Shown here: one piece after another, positions 1 through 6,800 of the stretch
How the letters are laid out: every line of letters starts with the position of its first letter
Position numbering within the stretch: the stretch's first letter is position 1
Origin: an uncultured Helcococcus sp.
Lineage (GTDB): Bacteria > Bacillota > Clostridia > Tissierellales > Peptoniphilaceae
Reading direction: 5' to 3'
Assembly (NCBI GenBank): GCA_937926545.1
Contig: CALAZW010000001.1
Coordinates: 1-9,291, forward strand
DNA length: 9,291 bases
The notes under the pieces: generated by a model
Database searches by the model: none
What the model was told of the DNA's origin: nothing
What the model saw: the letters and a program-made list of their open reading frames with translations, nothing else
Made by a program: the position numbers and the translations under genes

Positions 1-901
1 TAAGTAACTCCAAGTTGAACTCTTCCACTGAATCATCCTTTTTTATCTTATTATCAGCTGTCTTGGCCACCTTAAAATCAACTGGTGCTGCTGCCATTAT
101 TAGCCCATCAGATCTGGAAAGATTATCCTTGATCGCTTTTTCCAAGTCATCATTACTTTCTATTTGGATATGTTCTAAACCATCCAAGTCCTCAGTTACT
201 ACCCTACCGGTAATATAGATAACATGGGCACCTCTGTTTCTAGCCTGCTTGGCCAAATTGTAGCCCATTTTTCCTGAAGAGTCATTACTTATATATCTAA
301 CTGGATCTATCCTAGTAAGACTTCCTCCAGCAGTTACTATTATGGTTTTTCCTGCCAAATCCTTCTTAGTGAAGTAGCCTTCTAAATAGTCTATTATTTC
401 AAGTGGTTCAGCCATTCTACCAGCTCCAACTGTATTACAAGCCAATTGGCCACTATTAGAGTCTATAAAGTCATAGCCAAAGTCCCTTAACTCTTCTATA
501 TTCCTTTGAGTTATAGGGTTTATCAACATATTTGTATTCATAGCTACTGCAAATACTACTGGTGCCTTGGAAGCTAAAATACTTGCTGTAAGTAAATTAT
601 CAGCCATCCCTGCATTGACCTTGGCCATGGTATTGGCAGATGCTGGTGCCACTAAAAAAACATCCTTGTCATTGGTTATATCAATGTGAAGAACGCTTTT
701 AGGATGAATCCACATGTCTGTATATACTCTATTATCAGACATGGTTTCAAAGGTTATGGGATTTATAAATTTAACAGCTGATTCAGTCATTATTACCTCT
801 ACTTCAGCCCCTAATTTTCTCAACTTACTAATTAGATCCAAGGTCTTATATATGGCAATGCCACCTGTAACTCCTATTAAGATTTTTTTACCCTTTAACA
901 T
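1..901 (-). CDS. coaBC: CoaBC, bifunctional phosphopantothenoylcysteine decarboxylase / phosphopantothenate-cysteine ligase (3' end cut by window)
   Basis: The first 300 residues of CoaBC are visible; the family is about 400 long, so roughly the last 100 lie beyond the left edge. It makes 4'-phosphopantetheine for coenzyme A in the cytoplasm: CoaB joins cysteine to phosphopantothenate using CTP, and CoaC, an FMN enzyme, decarboxylates the product. The CoaC domain spans about residues 1-175: the flavin loop GVTGGIA (10-16), catalytic His72, PASANT (86-91), AMNTNM (120-125) with Asn122, and the substrate-lid Cys155. The CoaB domain follows from about 186: VTAGG (189-193), IDPVRYISN (198-206), SSGKMG (208-213) and KIKK (285-288). 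The ATG at 901 is preceded by AAGGAG, which overlaps the rpoZ stop; the two genes are 2 nt apart. Oddities: the usual Pro of PxMNxxM is Val119, and the lid reads LACNTVG rather than LACGxxG. Confidence 0.96.
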   Translation of the reverse strand, partial: MLKGKKILIGVTGGIAIYKTLDLISKLRKLGAEVEVIMTESAVKFINPITFETMSDNRVYTDMWIHPKSVLHIDITNDKDVFLVAPASANTMAKVNAGMADNLLTASILASKAPVVFAVAMNTNMLINPITQRNIEELRDFGYDFIDSNSGQLACNTVGAGRMAEPLEIIDYLEGYFTKKDLAGKTIIVTAGGSLTRIDPVRYISNDSSGKMGYNLAKQARNRGAHVIYITGRVVTEDLDGLEHIQIESNDDLEKAIKDNLSRSDGLIMAAAPVDFKVAKTADNKIKKDDSVEEFNLELL

Positions 902-903
902 GA

Positions 904-1089
904 CTACTCCTTAGTTACTTTACCTTCCATAATCTCATTAATAGCTATGGTAACAGGTTTTACCCCATCTTCCTTTACTAAAGGTTCTGAACCTTCAACT
1001 ATTTCCTTGGCTCTCTTAGCTGCCATCATGGCTATTTCATATCTACTCTTACTTATTTTTTCTAATTCTCTAAATGATGGATTTATCAT
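904..1089 (-). CDS. rpoZ: RNA polymerase omega subunit RpoZ
   Basis: A 61-residue omega subunit, which helps fold and assemble the beta' subunit into RNA polymerase. It starts MINPSF, typical of the Firmicute family, and carries the conserved AAKRAKEI segment (23-30) and the C-terminal KPVTIAINEI (44-53). A longer reading from an ATG at 1113 would add eight residues. I chose the ATG at 1089 because AGGAGGG (1102-1096) sits 6 nt before it and because the shorter N-terminus matches the family. The gene starts 1 nt after the gmk stop, and its Shine-Dalgarno lies inside the last gmk codons, so translation is probably coupled. The order gmk-rpoZ-coaBC is the standard Firmicute arrangement. Confidence 0.93.
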   Translation of the reverse strand: MINPSFRELEKISKSRYEIAMMAAKRAKEIVEGSEPLVKEDGVKPVTIAINEIMEGKVTKE

Positions 1090-1090
1090 C

Positions 1091-1657
1091 TTAGTCCCTC
1101 CTATTTTTTTCAAAATCTATAATGTCTATTATTTGTTCACAAGCCCTATCTACGGTATGATTTATTACAAAATAATCATAGTCCTTTATATAGGCCATTT
1201 CTTTTTTTGAGTTTTGCATCCTTAAGGATATCTTTTCTTCACTTTCAGTTCCCCTATTTCTAAGCCTTTTTTCTATATCTTTTAGCCTTCTAGGCATGAT
1301 GAAAATAAAGGCTGCATTTTCGTAATTTTTCTTAACCTGCATGGCACCTTGAACATCTATTTCTAAAATAACAATGTTTCCCTTGTCAATTTCTTCATCT
1401 ACAAATCTTCTAGGCGTTCCATAAAAATTACCATGCACATAGGCATGCTCTAAAAGCTCATTTTCATTTATCATATGGGTGAATTCTTCATTATTTATAA
1501 AATAATAATCTTCGCCATCAACTTCACCATCTCTTTGATACCTGGTAGTAACTGATGTACTAAGTACCAAATCATCATTGTCTGAAAGTAATTTTTCTAC
1601 TACAGTTCCCTTACCTACTCCTGAAGGTCCTGATATTACTAATAAAAAACCCTTCAT
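1091..1657 (-). CDS. gmk: Guanylate kinase
   Basis: A 188-residue guanylate kinase, which transfers phosphate from ATP to GMP or dGMP in the cytoplasm. The length is usual for the bacterial enzyme. The P-loop is GPSGVGKG (10-17). The GMP-binding region carries TTRYQRDGEVDGEDYYF (37-53), where many family members have Pro in place of Gln41, and YGTPRR (79-84) followed by the core strand LEIDVQGA (98-105). An Arg-rich lid (MPRRLKDIEKRLRNRG) follows near residues 121-136. The ATG at 1657 has the Shine-Dalgarno TAGGAGG, whose TAG is the stop codon of yloC; the intergenic gap is 8 nt. It is the second gene of the yloC-gmk-rpoZ-coaBC operon and has no promoter of its own that I can see. In many clostridia and bacilli remA sits between yloC and gmk; here it is absent. 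Confidence 0.97.
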   Translation of the reverse strand: MKGFLLVISGPSGVGKGTVVEKLLSDNDDLVLSTSVTTRYQRDGEVDGEDYYFINNEEFTHMINENELLEHAYVHGNFYGTPRRFVDEEIDKGNIVILEIDVQGAMQVKKNYENAAFIFIMPRRLKDIEKRLRNRGTESEEKISLRMQNSKKEMAYIKDYDYFVINHTVDRACEQIIDIIDFEKNRRD

Positions 1658-1665
1658 ACTGCCTC

Positions 1666-2547
1666 CTACTCAACATTTTGTACTTGCTCTTTTAATTTTT
1701 CGATCAAGGATTTACCTTCAATTATATGGTCAATTATAGATAAATCATTTGCCTTAGAGCCTATAGTATTAAATTCTCTAAGCATTTCTTGAACAATAAA
1801 ATCTAGTTTTTTACCCACGGGAGCATTTGATTCAATATTTTTTCTAAATTGTTCTATATGACTTTTTAATCTGATTATTTCTTCGTTTATATCAGACTTG
1901 TCAGCATAAAAAGCAATTTCATTTGCCAATCTGTCTTGGTCTATAGCAACAGTATCAGTGAGTATATTGGCTATGTTTTTTTCCAATCTCTCCTTGTATA
2001 TGTAGACTACTTCCTCTGATCTTTTTTCCACCTCTAAAATTATCTCTTCTAGTTTTGCCAGGTTAAATTCCAAATCCTTAGCCAAGGACTGACCTTCAAC
2101 TTGTCTCATCTTATCTACTTTTTCGCTGGCCTCTCCTATGGCAGATAAAAGCATCTTGGATACTTCTTCATCTACTTCATTGTTGGATTCAAAGTTAATT
2201 ATATCTTCATTTATTAAGATATCCCTCAAGCTTAGTCTATAATCTAGATCTATATACTCAATTAAATCTTCCAGCTTGTTTTTCATGTCCAAGGCCAAAT
2301 CCTTCTCTATGGAAACATTTGAACTTAAAGACTTTCTCCTGCTGGATTTAATGTATACATCAACCCTGCCTCTTTTTAATTTACTATTAATTTCTTTTCT
2401 TATCTTATCTTCTAAAAAATTGAATTGACTTGGCATTCTTATTTGCAAATCAAAATATCTGCTGTTGACAGTCCTTATCTCCACATCGAAATCAACCAAT
2501 TCGTTTTCTATTTCAGATTTACCATATCCTGTCATTGACTTAATCAT
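1666..2547 (-). CDS. yloC: YicC/YloC family protein (putative endoribonuclease)
   Basis: A 293-residue member of the YicC/YloC family, full length for the family. It opens with the hallmark SMTGYG (4-9) and NSRYFDL (28-34). The C-terminal DUF1732 region is well conserved: RLANEIAFYADKSDI (206-220), SHIEQF (229-234), GKKLDFIVQEMLREFNTIGS (245-264) and the terminal LKEQVQN. The middle (about 125-190) is rich in Glu, Lys and Leu and probably forms a long helix or coiled coil. E. coli YicC has been described as an endoribonuclease; the same activity here is an inference from family membership. The ATG at 2547 has AAAGGAG a few bases upstream. It is the first gene of the leftward operon, behind the promoter at 2576-2603. 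Confidence 0.93.
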   Translation of the reverse strand: MIKSMTGYGKSEIENELVDFDVEIRTVNSRYFDLQIRMPSQFNFLEDKIRKEINSKLKRGRVDVYIKSSRRKSLSSNVSIEKDLALDMKNKLEDLIEYIDLDYRLSLRDILINEDIINFESNNEVDEEVSKMLLSAIGEASEKVDKMRQVEGQSLAKDLEFNLAKLEEIILEVEKRSEEVVYIYKERLEKNIANILTDTVAIDQDRLANEIAFYADKSDINEEIIRLKSHIEQFRKNIESNAPVGKKLDFIVQEMLREFNTIGSKANDLSIIDHIIEGKSLIEKLKEQVQNVE

Positions 2548-2575
2548 AACTTGCTCCTTTATGTTTAATATATTA

Positions 2576-2603
2576 ATTCTACTACAAAAATATATTAAGT
2601 CAA
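2576..2603 (-). promoter_or_regulatory. Sigma-A-type promoter of the yloC-gmk-rpoZ-coaBC operon
   Basis: Read on the minus strand, the -35 box is TTGACT (2603-2598) and the -10 box TAGAAT (2581-2576), with a 16-nt spacer. Each differs from consensus at one base. Transcription should begin near 2569, giving a leader of about 20 nt that contains the AAAGGAG site of yloC. No other promoter is obvious before coaBC, so all four genes probably share this one. The assignment rests on pattern matching only. Confidence 0.65.
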
Positions 2604-2643
2604 TTAATTGTTACAATATTTTAATATATCTTTGACTTCATTA

Positions 2644-2652
2644 TGTTATAAT
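2644..2652 (+). promoter_or_regulatory. Extended -10 promoter of rqcH
   Basis: TGTTATAAT is a perfect -10 box with the TGn extension. No recognisable -35 box lies 16-18 nt upstream (the bases there are ATATAT-like), which an extended -10 can tolerate. The predicted start near 2658-2659 falls on the first base of the Shine-Dalgarno GGAGG (2659-2663), so the 5' leader would be only about 10 nt. Either the leader really is that short or transcription starts elsewhere in this AT-rich region. Confidence 0.5.
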
Positions 2653-2658
2653 AGGCTT

Positions 2659-2663
2659 GGAGG
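2659..2663 (+). promoter_or_regulatory. Shine-Dalgarno site that fixes the rqcH start
   Basis: GGAGG lies 5 nt before the ATG at 2669 and shows that translation starts there and not at the in-frame TTG at 2657, which overlaps this site. It is only 6 nt after the end of the -10 box. Confidence 0.85.
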
Positions 2664-2668
2664 TTATT

Positions 2669-4414
2669 ATGACATTAGATGGTATAACAATTAGCGCAAT
2701 CGTAGAAGAGTTGCAAGATAAAATAACAGATGGAAAAATTCAAAAAATTAATCAAATAAATGACAGCCTTATAATCTTAACCATATACAATAAGGAGACT
2801 TATAAATTATTAATTTCTATTGATTCTTCCAACCCAAGAATACACTTTACAACTAAAAGCTTTCAAAATCCTACTAGACCACCAAACTTTTGTATGGTCC
2901 TTAGAAAACATCTACAGGGTTTTAGAATAATTAATATTGAACAAAATAAACTAGATAGGACTATAATCTTTACAATAGATTCCTTTAATGAACTTGGAAT
3001 AAAATCAGAAAAGAAGTTAATTTTAGATATAATGGGCAAGCACTCAAACCTTGTTCTAATCAATGAAGAAAACAAGGTTATAGACGCTATAAAAAGAATA
3101 TCCCACGACATGAGTAGGGTTAGGGCAGTTTATCCTGGCTCAAGCTTTGATTTAATTGGCTCTGACAAAATTGATATTGATCAAGAAACCATTGATCTAT
3201 CCCAATTGGATATAGAAGATAAAACTCAAATCTTTAGAATCTTTTATAGTAATTTTACAGGTTTTAGTCCTCTTATTGGCCATGAAATAGCCTATAAGGC
3301 CAACCTGGACTCTAGAAGACCCTTTGGTAGTTTAGACGAAAAAGAACTCCAAGCCTTAAATGCTTCCTTTAATAAAATAAGGACCACTATAGTCAATAAA
3401 AACTTTAGTCCCCTAGCCTATCTAGATGAAAAAACTGATAGACTAATAGACTATTATTGTTTTGAACTAGATCATCTTGCTGGGCTTAAGCAGTATGATG
3501 ATAGCATAAGTAATATTATAGATAATTTTTATCTGGAAAATCTCCATGACGATAGTCTAGGCCAGGCTAAAAACGCCCTTAAGGATAAGATTGACCACCT
3601 TTTACAAAAGGATATAAAAAAATTAGACCTGATGGAAAAAGACTTGGTTAAATCAAAAGATTATGATCAGTATAGGATAGAAGGTGATCTTTTATCCAGT
3701 AGTGTCCACCTACTTAAAAAGGGTATGGACCAAGTTGAAGTCTATAATTACTATAGCAATGAAAATCTTATCATTGACCTAGAAAGCCATAAGATCCCTT
3801 GGGAAAATGTTGAGAAAAAATACAAGAAGGGTACAAAACTTCACAGAACCAATAACATCTTACAAGATAAAATCCCCCTAGTTAAGGGAGAAATCCTTTA
3901 CTTGGATAGCATCTTAAATAGTATTGACCTGGTTAGTAATACAAGCGAACTAGAAGAAATAAAAGATGAGCTAATCAAGGGAGATTATATTAAAAAGACT
4001 AGAAGCAAGAAAAAAAAGAAGGTTCAAGAAAAATCAGAGCCTTACAAATTTATAACAGATAATAAACTTATTATCTATGTGGGTAAGAACAATCAACAAA
4101 ACGAGCAAATCACCTTGAAAGAGGCCAATAAAGATGATTATTTCTTCCACGTTAAAGACCTTCCTGGCTCCCATGTCATCTTGAAAAACAACCAAAATAT
4201 CCTAGAAGAAGAAGATATTTTAGCTGCTGCCTATCTGGCTGCCAAGCACTCTAAGGCATCCAATGATTTAAATGTGGATGTCGACTATACTGAGAAAAAA
4301 AATGTCTACAAGGAAAAAGGTGCCAAACCAGGTATGGTGTATTACAATAACTTTATCACCCTAAGGGTTGATTTGGAAAATAAACCTAAAAATATAAGAC
4401 AACTAGCTGACTAG
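2669..4414 (+). CDS. rqcH: RqcH, NFACT-family ribosome quality control protein (formerly 'fibronectin-binding protein')
   Basis: A 581-residue NFACT protein of usual length. In B. subtilis, RqcH binds stalled 50S subunits carrying peptidyl-tRNA and recruits tRNA-Ala to add C-terminal alanine degradation tails. The NFACT-N domain covers roughly residues 1-190, with RPPNFCMVLRKHLQG (70-84) and the Asp96-Arg97 pair matching the functionally essential DR motif. A charged helical middle (about 300-450) is the expected coiled coil and ends in a lysine stretch. The C-terminal NFACT-R domain starts near 460, with HVKDLPGSH (494-502) and KPGMVYY. The start is the ATG at 2669, 5 nt after GGAGG. A TTG at 2657 is in frame but lies within that binding site. 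The last codons and stop are inside a terminator hairpin shared with znuB, which it overlaps tail-to-tail by 12 bp. B. subtilis also has rqcH (yloA) near yloC and gmk. Confidence 0.95.
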   Translation: MTLDGITISAIVEELQDKITDGKIQKINQINDSLIILTIYNKETYKLLISIDSSNPRIHFTTKSFQNPTRPPNFCMVLRKHLQGFRIINIEQNKLDRTIIFTIDSFNELGIKSEKKLILDIMGKHSNLVLINEENKVIDAIKRISHDMSRVRAVYPGSSFDLIGSDKIDIDQETIDLSQLDIEDKTQIFRIFYSNFTGFSPLIGHEIAYKANLDSRRPFGSLDEKELQALNASFNKIRTTIVNKNFSPLAYLDEKTDRLIDYYCFELDHLAGLKQYDDSISNIIDNFYLENLHDDSLGQAKNALKDKIDHLLQKDIKKLDLMEKDLVKSKDYDQYRIEGDLLSSSVHLLKKGMDQVEVYNYYSNENLIIDLESHKIPWENVEKKYKKGTKLHRTNNILQDKIPLVKGEILYLDSILNSIDLVSNTSELEEIKDELIKGDYIKKTRSKKKKKVQEKSEPYKFITDNKLIIYVGKNNQQNEQITLKEANKDDYFFHVKDLPGSHVILKNNQNILEEEDILAAAYLAAKHSKASNDLNVDVDYTEKKNVYKEKGAKPGMVYYNNFITLRVDLENKPKNIRQLAD

Positions 4415-4429
4415 TTGTCTTGTTTTTTT
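4394..4429. terminator. Bidirectional intrinsic terminator shared by rqcH and znuB
   Basis: AGACAACTAG (4397-4406), loop CTGA, and CTAGTTGTCT (4411-4420) form a perfect 10-bp stem, extended to 11 bp by A4396-T4421. On the plus strand a G and seven Ts (4423-4429) follow. On the minus strand the stem is followed by TATATTTTT, a fair U-tract. Both stop codons lie in the stem: the rqcH TAG at 4412-4414 and the znuB TAG at 4405-4403. One hairpin therefore ends two convergent transcripts and encodes the last residues of both proteins. Confidence 0.88.
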
Positions 4430-5203
4430 AATAAATATTGATAAAATTAAACCTATTATAGAAACTATAACTATGGTTCCCCCCGGCTTTAAGGATAGAT
4501 AATAGGCAGAAACTATGCCCACCATCATATAAACAAAACCAAAAACCAAGGAGTTTCTAACTGTAGATCTATAATTCTTACTTACCATCATAGAACTTGC
4601 TACTGGTAAAATCATGGTTGATGATATGATCAAAACCCCTACTATCTTAGACGATACAGCTATAGTTATGGCCAATAAAAGAGTAAATAGATTTTCATTT
4701 AATGATAATCTTACCCCAGATAATCTGGCCTGGGTACTGTCAACAGCTATGCTTAAAAGACCATAGTCCAAATAAAGATAAAGGACGATAACCAAGATAG
4801 TAACAGCCAAGACTATTAACATATCCATGGTATTTATGGATATAATAGATCCAAATAAAAAGGATTCAAAATTTTGGCTACCTGGCACAAAATCCGATAA
4901 GATAGATGCCAGGCCTATCCCTAAACTTGTTATTATAGCTGTAGCTAGATCACCATTTTGTGGGAACTTAGCCCTTATTTTCTCTATGGAAAAGGCCCCT
5001 AAGATACTGGCTACTATAGCCCCTATCAAGGGATTAATAGATAGGATAAGTCCCACTGATATCCCAGCAAGGGAAGTGTGGGATAGGGCATCTCCTATGG
5101 TAGATGTCTTTCTATTTACAACTATGGTCCCTATCAAGGGAATAATTATAGATAACATCATGCCTGTTAATAGAGCTCTTCTCATAAATGCATATTCTAA
5201 CAT
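4403..5203 (-). CDS. znuB: Zinc ABC transporter membrane permease ZnuB/AdcB
   Basis: A 266-residue ABC-3 family permease that forms the membrane channel for zinc (possibly manganese) import, working as a dimer with ZnuC and fed by ZnuA. Hydrophobic segments lie at about 11-29, 44-73, 86-104, 126-146, 171-206 (long enough for two passes), 217-237 and 242-259, consistent with seven to nine helices. Family features include DALSHTSLAG (38-47) and the segment SSKIVGVLIISSTMILP (184-200). It is the last gene of znuACB; its ATG at 5203 overlaps the end of znuC by 7 nt and has AAAGGAG upstream. It ends RQLVS inside the shared terminator; the opposing RqcH ends RQLAD because the hairpin is a palindrome. 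Zinc is preferred to manganese because ZnuA has a His-rich loop and a Fur-family gene sits beside it. Confidence 0.93.
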   Translation of the reverse strand: MLEYAFMRRALLTGMMLSIIIPLIGTIVVNRKTSTIGDALSHTSLAGISVGLILSINPLIGAIVASILGAFSIEKIRAKFPQNGDLATAIITSLGIGLASILSDFVPGSQNFESFLFGSIISINTMDMLIVLAVTILVIVLYLYLDYGLLSIAVDSTQARLSGVRLSLNENLFTLLLAITIAVSSKIVGVLIISSTMILPVASSMMVSKNYRSTVRNSLVFGFVYMMVGIVSAYYLSLKPGGTIVIVSIIGLILSIFIKKTRQLVS

Positions 5204-5865
5204 AGGATCTCCTTTCTTATGGTCTTGTTTTTCAAGTAAAACTTCTTATTAAAATAACCATCTGCCTTGTCCAACTCATGGGTAACCATTATTATAGTTT
5301 TCTTGTGCCTTTCGTTTAAGTGTTTAAGTAGGTGGAAAAATGCCTGGCTATTATCCTGGTCCACTCCTACTGTAGGCTCATCAAATATTAAAATATCCGG
5401 GTTATGAACCAAGGCCTTAGCTATCATTATCCTTTGTTTTTGACCTCCTGATAGGCTATTAAAGTCCCTGTCATAGTAGTCTAACATGTTTACTAATTCC
5501 AAGCTCTCCCTAACCTTTTTCCAGTGTTCTTTTCTAGGCCTATTAAAGATATTAAAATCATCATAAAGATTTAAAACTATAAGCTCTGCACAACTTATGG
5601 GAAAGGCTATAGGGTTATTTCTATCAACCTGGTTAACATAACCAATTCTTCCCCAATCTCTAAAACTTTTAATCTCCACCCCATCTATTAGGATTTGCCC
5701 TTCATTGGCCTCCATCTCATGAACTAAAAGTTTTATTAAGGTAGACTTTCCCGTTCCATTATTTCCAATAATTCCTATAAAGTCTTGTTTTTCTATGGAA
5801 AAATTAAGGTTTTTTAGAATAATATTGTCATCATATTTAAAAGATAGGTTTTTAACTTCAATCAT
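5197..5865 (-). CDS. znuC: Zinc ABC transporter ATP-binding protein ZnuC/AdcC
   Basis: A 222-residue cytoplasmic ABC ATPase that powers zinc import through ZnuB. All nucleotide-binding elements are visible: Walker A GNNGTGKST (34-42), Q-loop Gln79 in GYVNQ, signature LSGGQKQR (138-145), Walker B ILIFDEP (158-164), D-loop around Asp169, and switch His196 in VTHELD. The length is slightly short, and the protein ends soon after the core in a basic stretch (KNKTIRKEILC), without the extended C-terminal domain of longer ZnuC proteins. The ATG at 5865 overlaps the znuA stop as ATGA. Its binding site GAGGG is moderate, so translation is likely coupled to znuA. It overlaps znuB by 7 nt. Confidence 0.95.
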   Translation of the reverse strand: MIEVKNLSFKYDDNIILKNLNFSIEKQDFIGIIGNNGTGKSTLIKLLVHEMEANEGQILIDGVEIKSFRDWGRIGYVNQVDRNNPIAFPISCAELIVLNLYDDFNIFNRPRKEHWKKVRESLELVNMLDYYDRDFNSLSGGQKQRIMIAKALVHNPDILIFDEPTVGVDQDNSQAFFHLLKHLNERHKKTIIMVTHELDKADGYFNKKFYLKNKTIRKEILC

Positions 5866-6788
5866 TTTTTATCCCTCAACCCTTCTAAAAGGTTTTCCAA
5901 GTTCATCTCCATCAAGGAAAAATAATCCTTACCTTGATCTATATCAGCTTTATCCACAACTTCTAAGGTGGTCAAGGCCAATACCTTTCCCCCAACCTCT
6001 TCAGCTATAGTCTCAGCTATTTTACTAGAAGCTCCATGCTCATAAAAAATAGTAGAAATTTCTTTTTCTTTACATAAATCTACTATTTCCTTAACCTGCC
6101 TAATATTAGGTTCACTTTCAGAGTTTATCCCCTCCAAGGCTTCCTGTTTTAAACCATAGTCTCTGGCTAAATAACCAAAGGCTTCATGGGGCACTATAAA
6201 GTGTTTACCCTTATAAGGAGCAAGCTCCTCTTGATATCTAGCCTTCAAATCTAAGATTTTATCTTTTTCCCTTTGAAAGTTTCCTTCATAATAGTCCTTA
6301 TTATCCCCATCAAGGGTGATTAAACTTTCCTTTATAAGCTCCATCTGGCTTATGGCATTATCTAGACTTAACCAAATATGCGGATCGTGATCTCCGTGAT
6401 CATGACCTTCATGGTCATGGTCTTCGTGATTATCCTCTTCCAATTCTATTAAATCAATATTTAAGCTGGTGTCAACAATATTTAAATCTGGATTTGATTT
6501 TTCTATGCCCTCAACCCATGATTCAAAACCTGCTCCGTTGATAAAAATCACATCTGCTCCCAATATTTCCTTCATATCCTTAGTATTAGGTTCCCATCCA
6601 TGGGCATTTCCAGATTTCAATAGGTTACTTACCCTAACCCTATCCCCTCCTATTTTTTGACTAAAGTCATATAGGGGGTAAAATGATGTGGTTATTTCTA
6701 TTTTATCGTCTGTTTTTTCTTTTTCTCTTCCACAAGACGTTAAGATTATTGTTAATGCTAATAGTACAATTATAAATTTATTCTCCAT
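5862..6788 (-). CDS. znuA: Zinc-binding lipoprotein ZnuA/AdcA (transporter substrate-binding protein)
   Basis: A 308-residue metal-binding lipoprotein that captures extracellular zinc and hands it to ZnuB. The N-terminus is a short signal peptide ending in a lipobox, LTSC, with Cys19 as the lipidation site. Probable ligands by family position are His63 in NAHGWEP, His137 in DPHIW and His201 in VPHEAFGYL. The acidic histidine-rich loop at about 118-137 has seven histidines interleaved with Asp/Glu, typical of zinc rather than manganese binding proteins. The C-terminus GKDYFSLMEMNLENL (287-301) matches AdcA-type proteins. I start at the ATG at 6788, 5 nt after AAGGAGG. An ATG at 6818 is in frame but lies inside the operator and upstream of the predicted transcript start. 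znuC begins at the ATGA overlap. Transcription probably comes from 6822-6849 and is zinc-repressed. Confidence 0.95.
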   Translation of the reverse strand: MENKFIIVLLALTIILTSCGREKEKTDDKIEITTSFYPLYDFSQKIGGDRVRVSNLLKSGNAHGWEPNTKDMKEILGADVIFINGAGFESWVEGIEKSNPDLNIVDTSLNIDLIELEEDNHEDHDHEGHDHGDHDPHIWLSLDNAISQMELIKESLITLDGDNKDYYEGNFQREKDKILDLKARYQEELAPYKGKHFIVPHEAFGYLARDYGLKQEALEGINSESEPNIRQVKEIVDLCKEKEISTIFYEHGASSKIAETIAEEVGGKVLALTTLEVVDKADIDQGKDYFSLMEMNLENLLEGLRDKK

Positions 6789-6800
6789 TCCTTCCTCCTT

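Noticed and set aside
1087..1113. In-frame ATG at 1113 as the start of rpoZ.
   Set aside because: It is within gmk, has no good ribosome binding site, and adds residues not typical of omega; the ATG at 1089 has AGGAGGG at the right distance.
947..1210. An 87-codon plus-strand open frame across rpoZ and the end of gmk.
   Set aside because: It is antisense to two clearly conserved genes and has no recognisable domain; its hydrophobic look comes from AT-rich antisense codons.
2632..2652. TTGACT at 2632-2637 as the -35 box of the rqcH promoter.
   Set aside because: Only 9 nt separate it from TATAAT, far too short for a sigma-A promoter, and there is no -10 box 16-18 nt downstream.
2657..2668. 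In-frame TTG at 2657 as the start of rqcH, adding four residues.
   Set aside because: It overlaps the GGAGG ribosome binding site, has no binding site of its own, lies at or before the predicted transcript start, and the ATG at 2669 gives the usual family N-terminus (MTLDGI).
2863..3111. An 82-codon minus-strand open frame inside rqcH.
   Set aside because: It is antisense to the conserved NFACT-N domain and looks like a shadow frame.
4827..5252. A 141-codon plus-strand open frame antisense to znuB.
   Set aside because: It is covered by a well-supported membrane permease on the other strand, has no convincing ribosome binding site, and shows no family resemblance.
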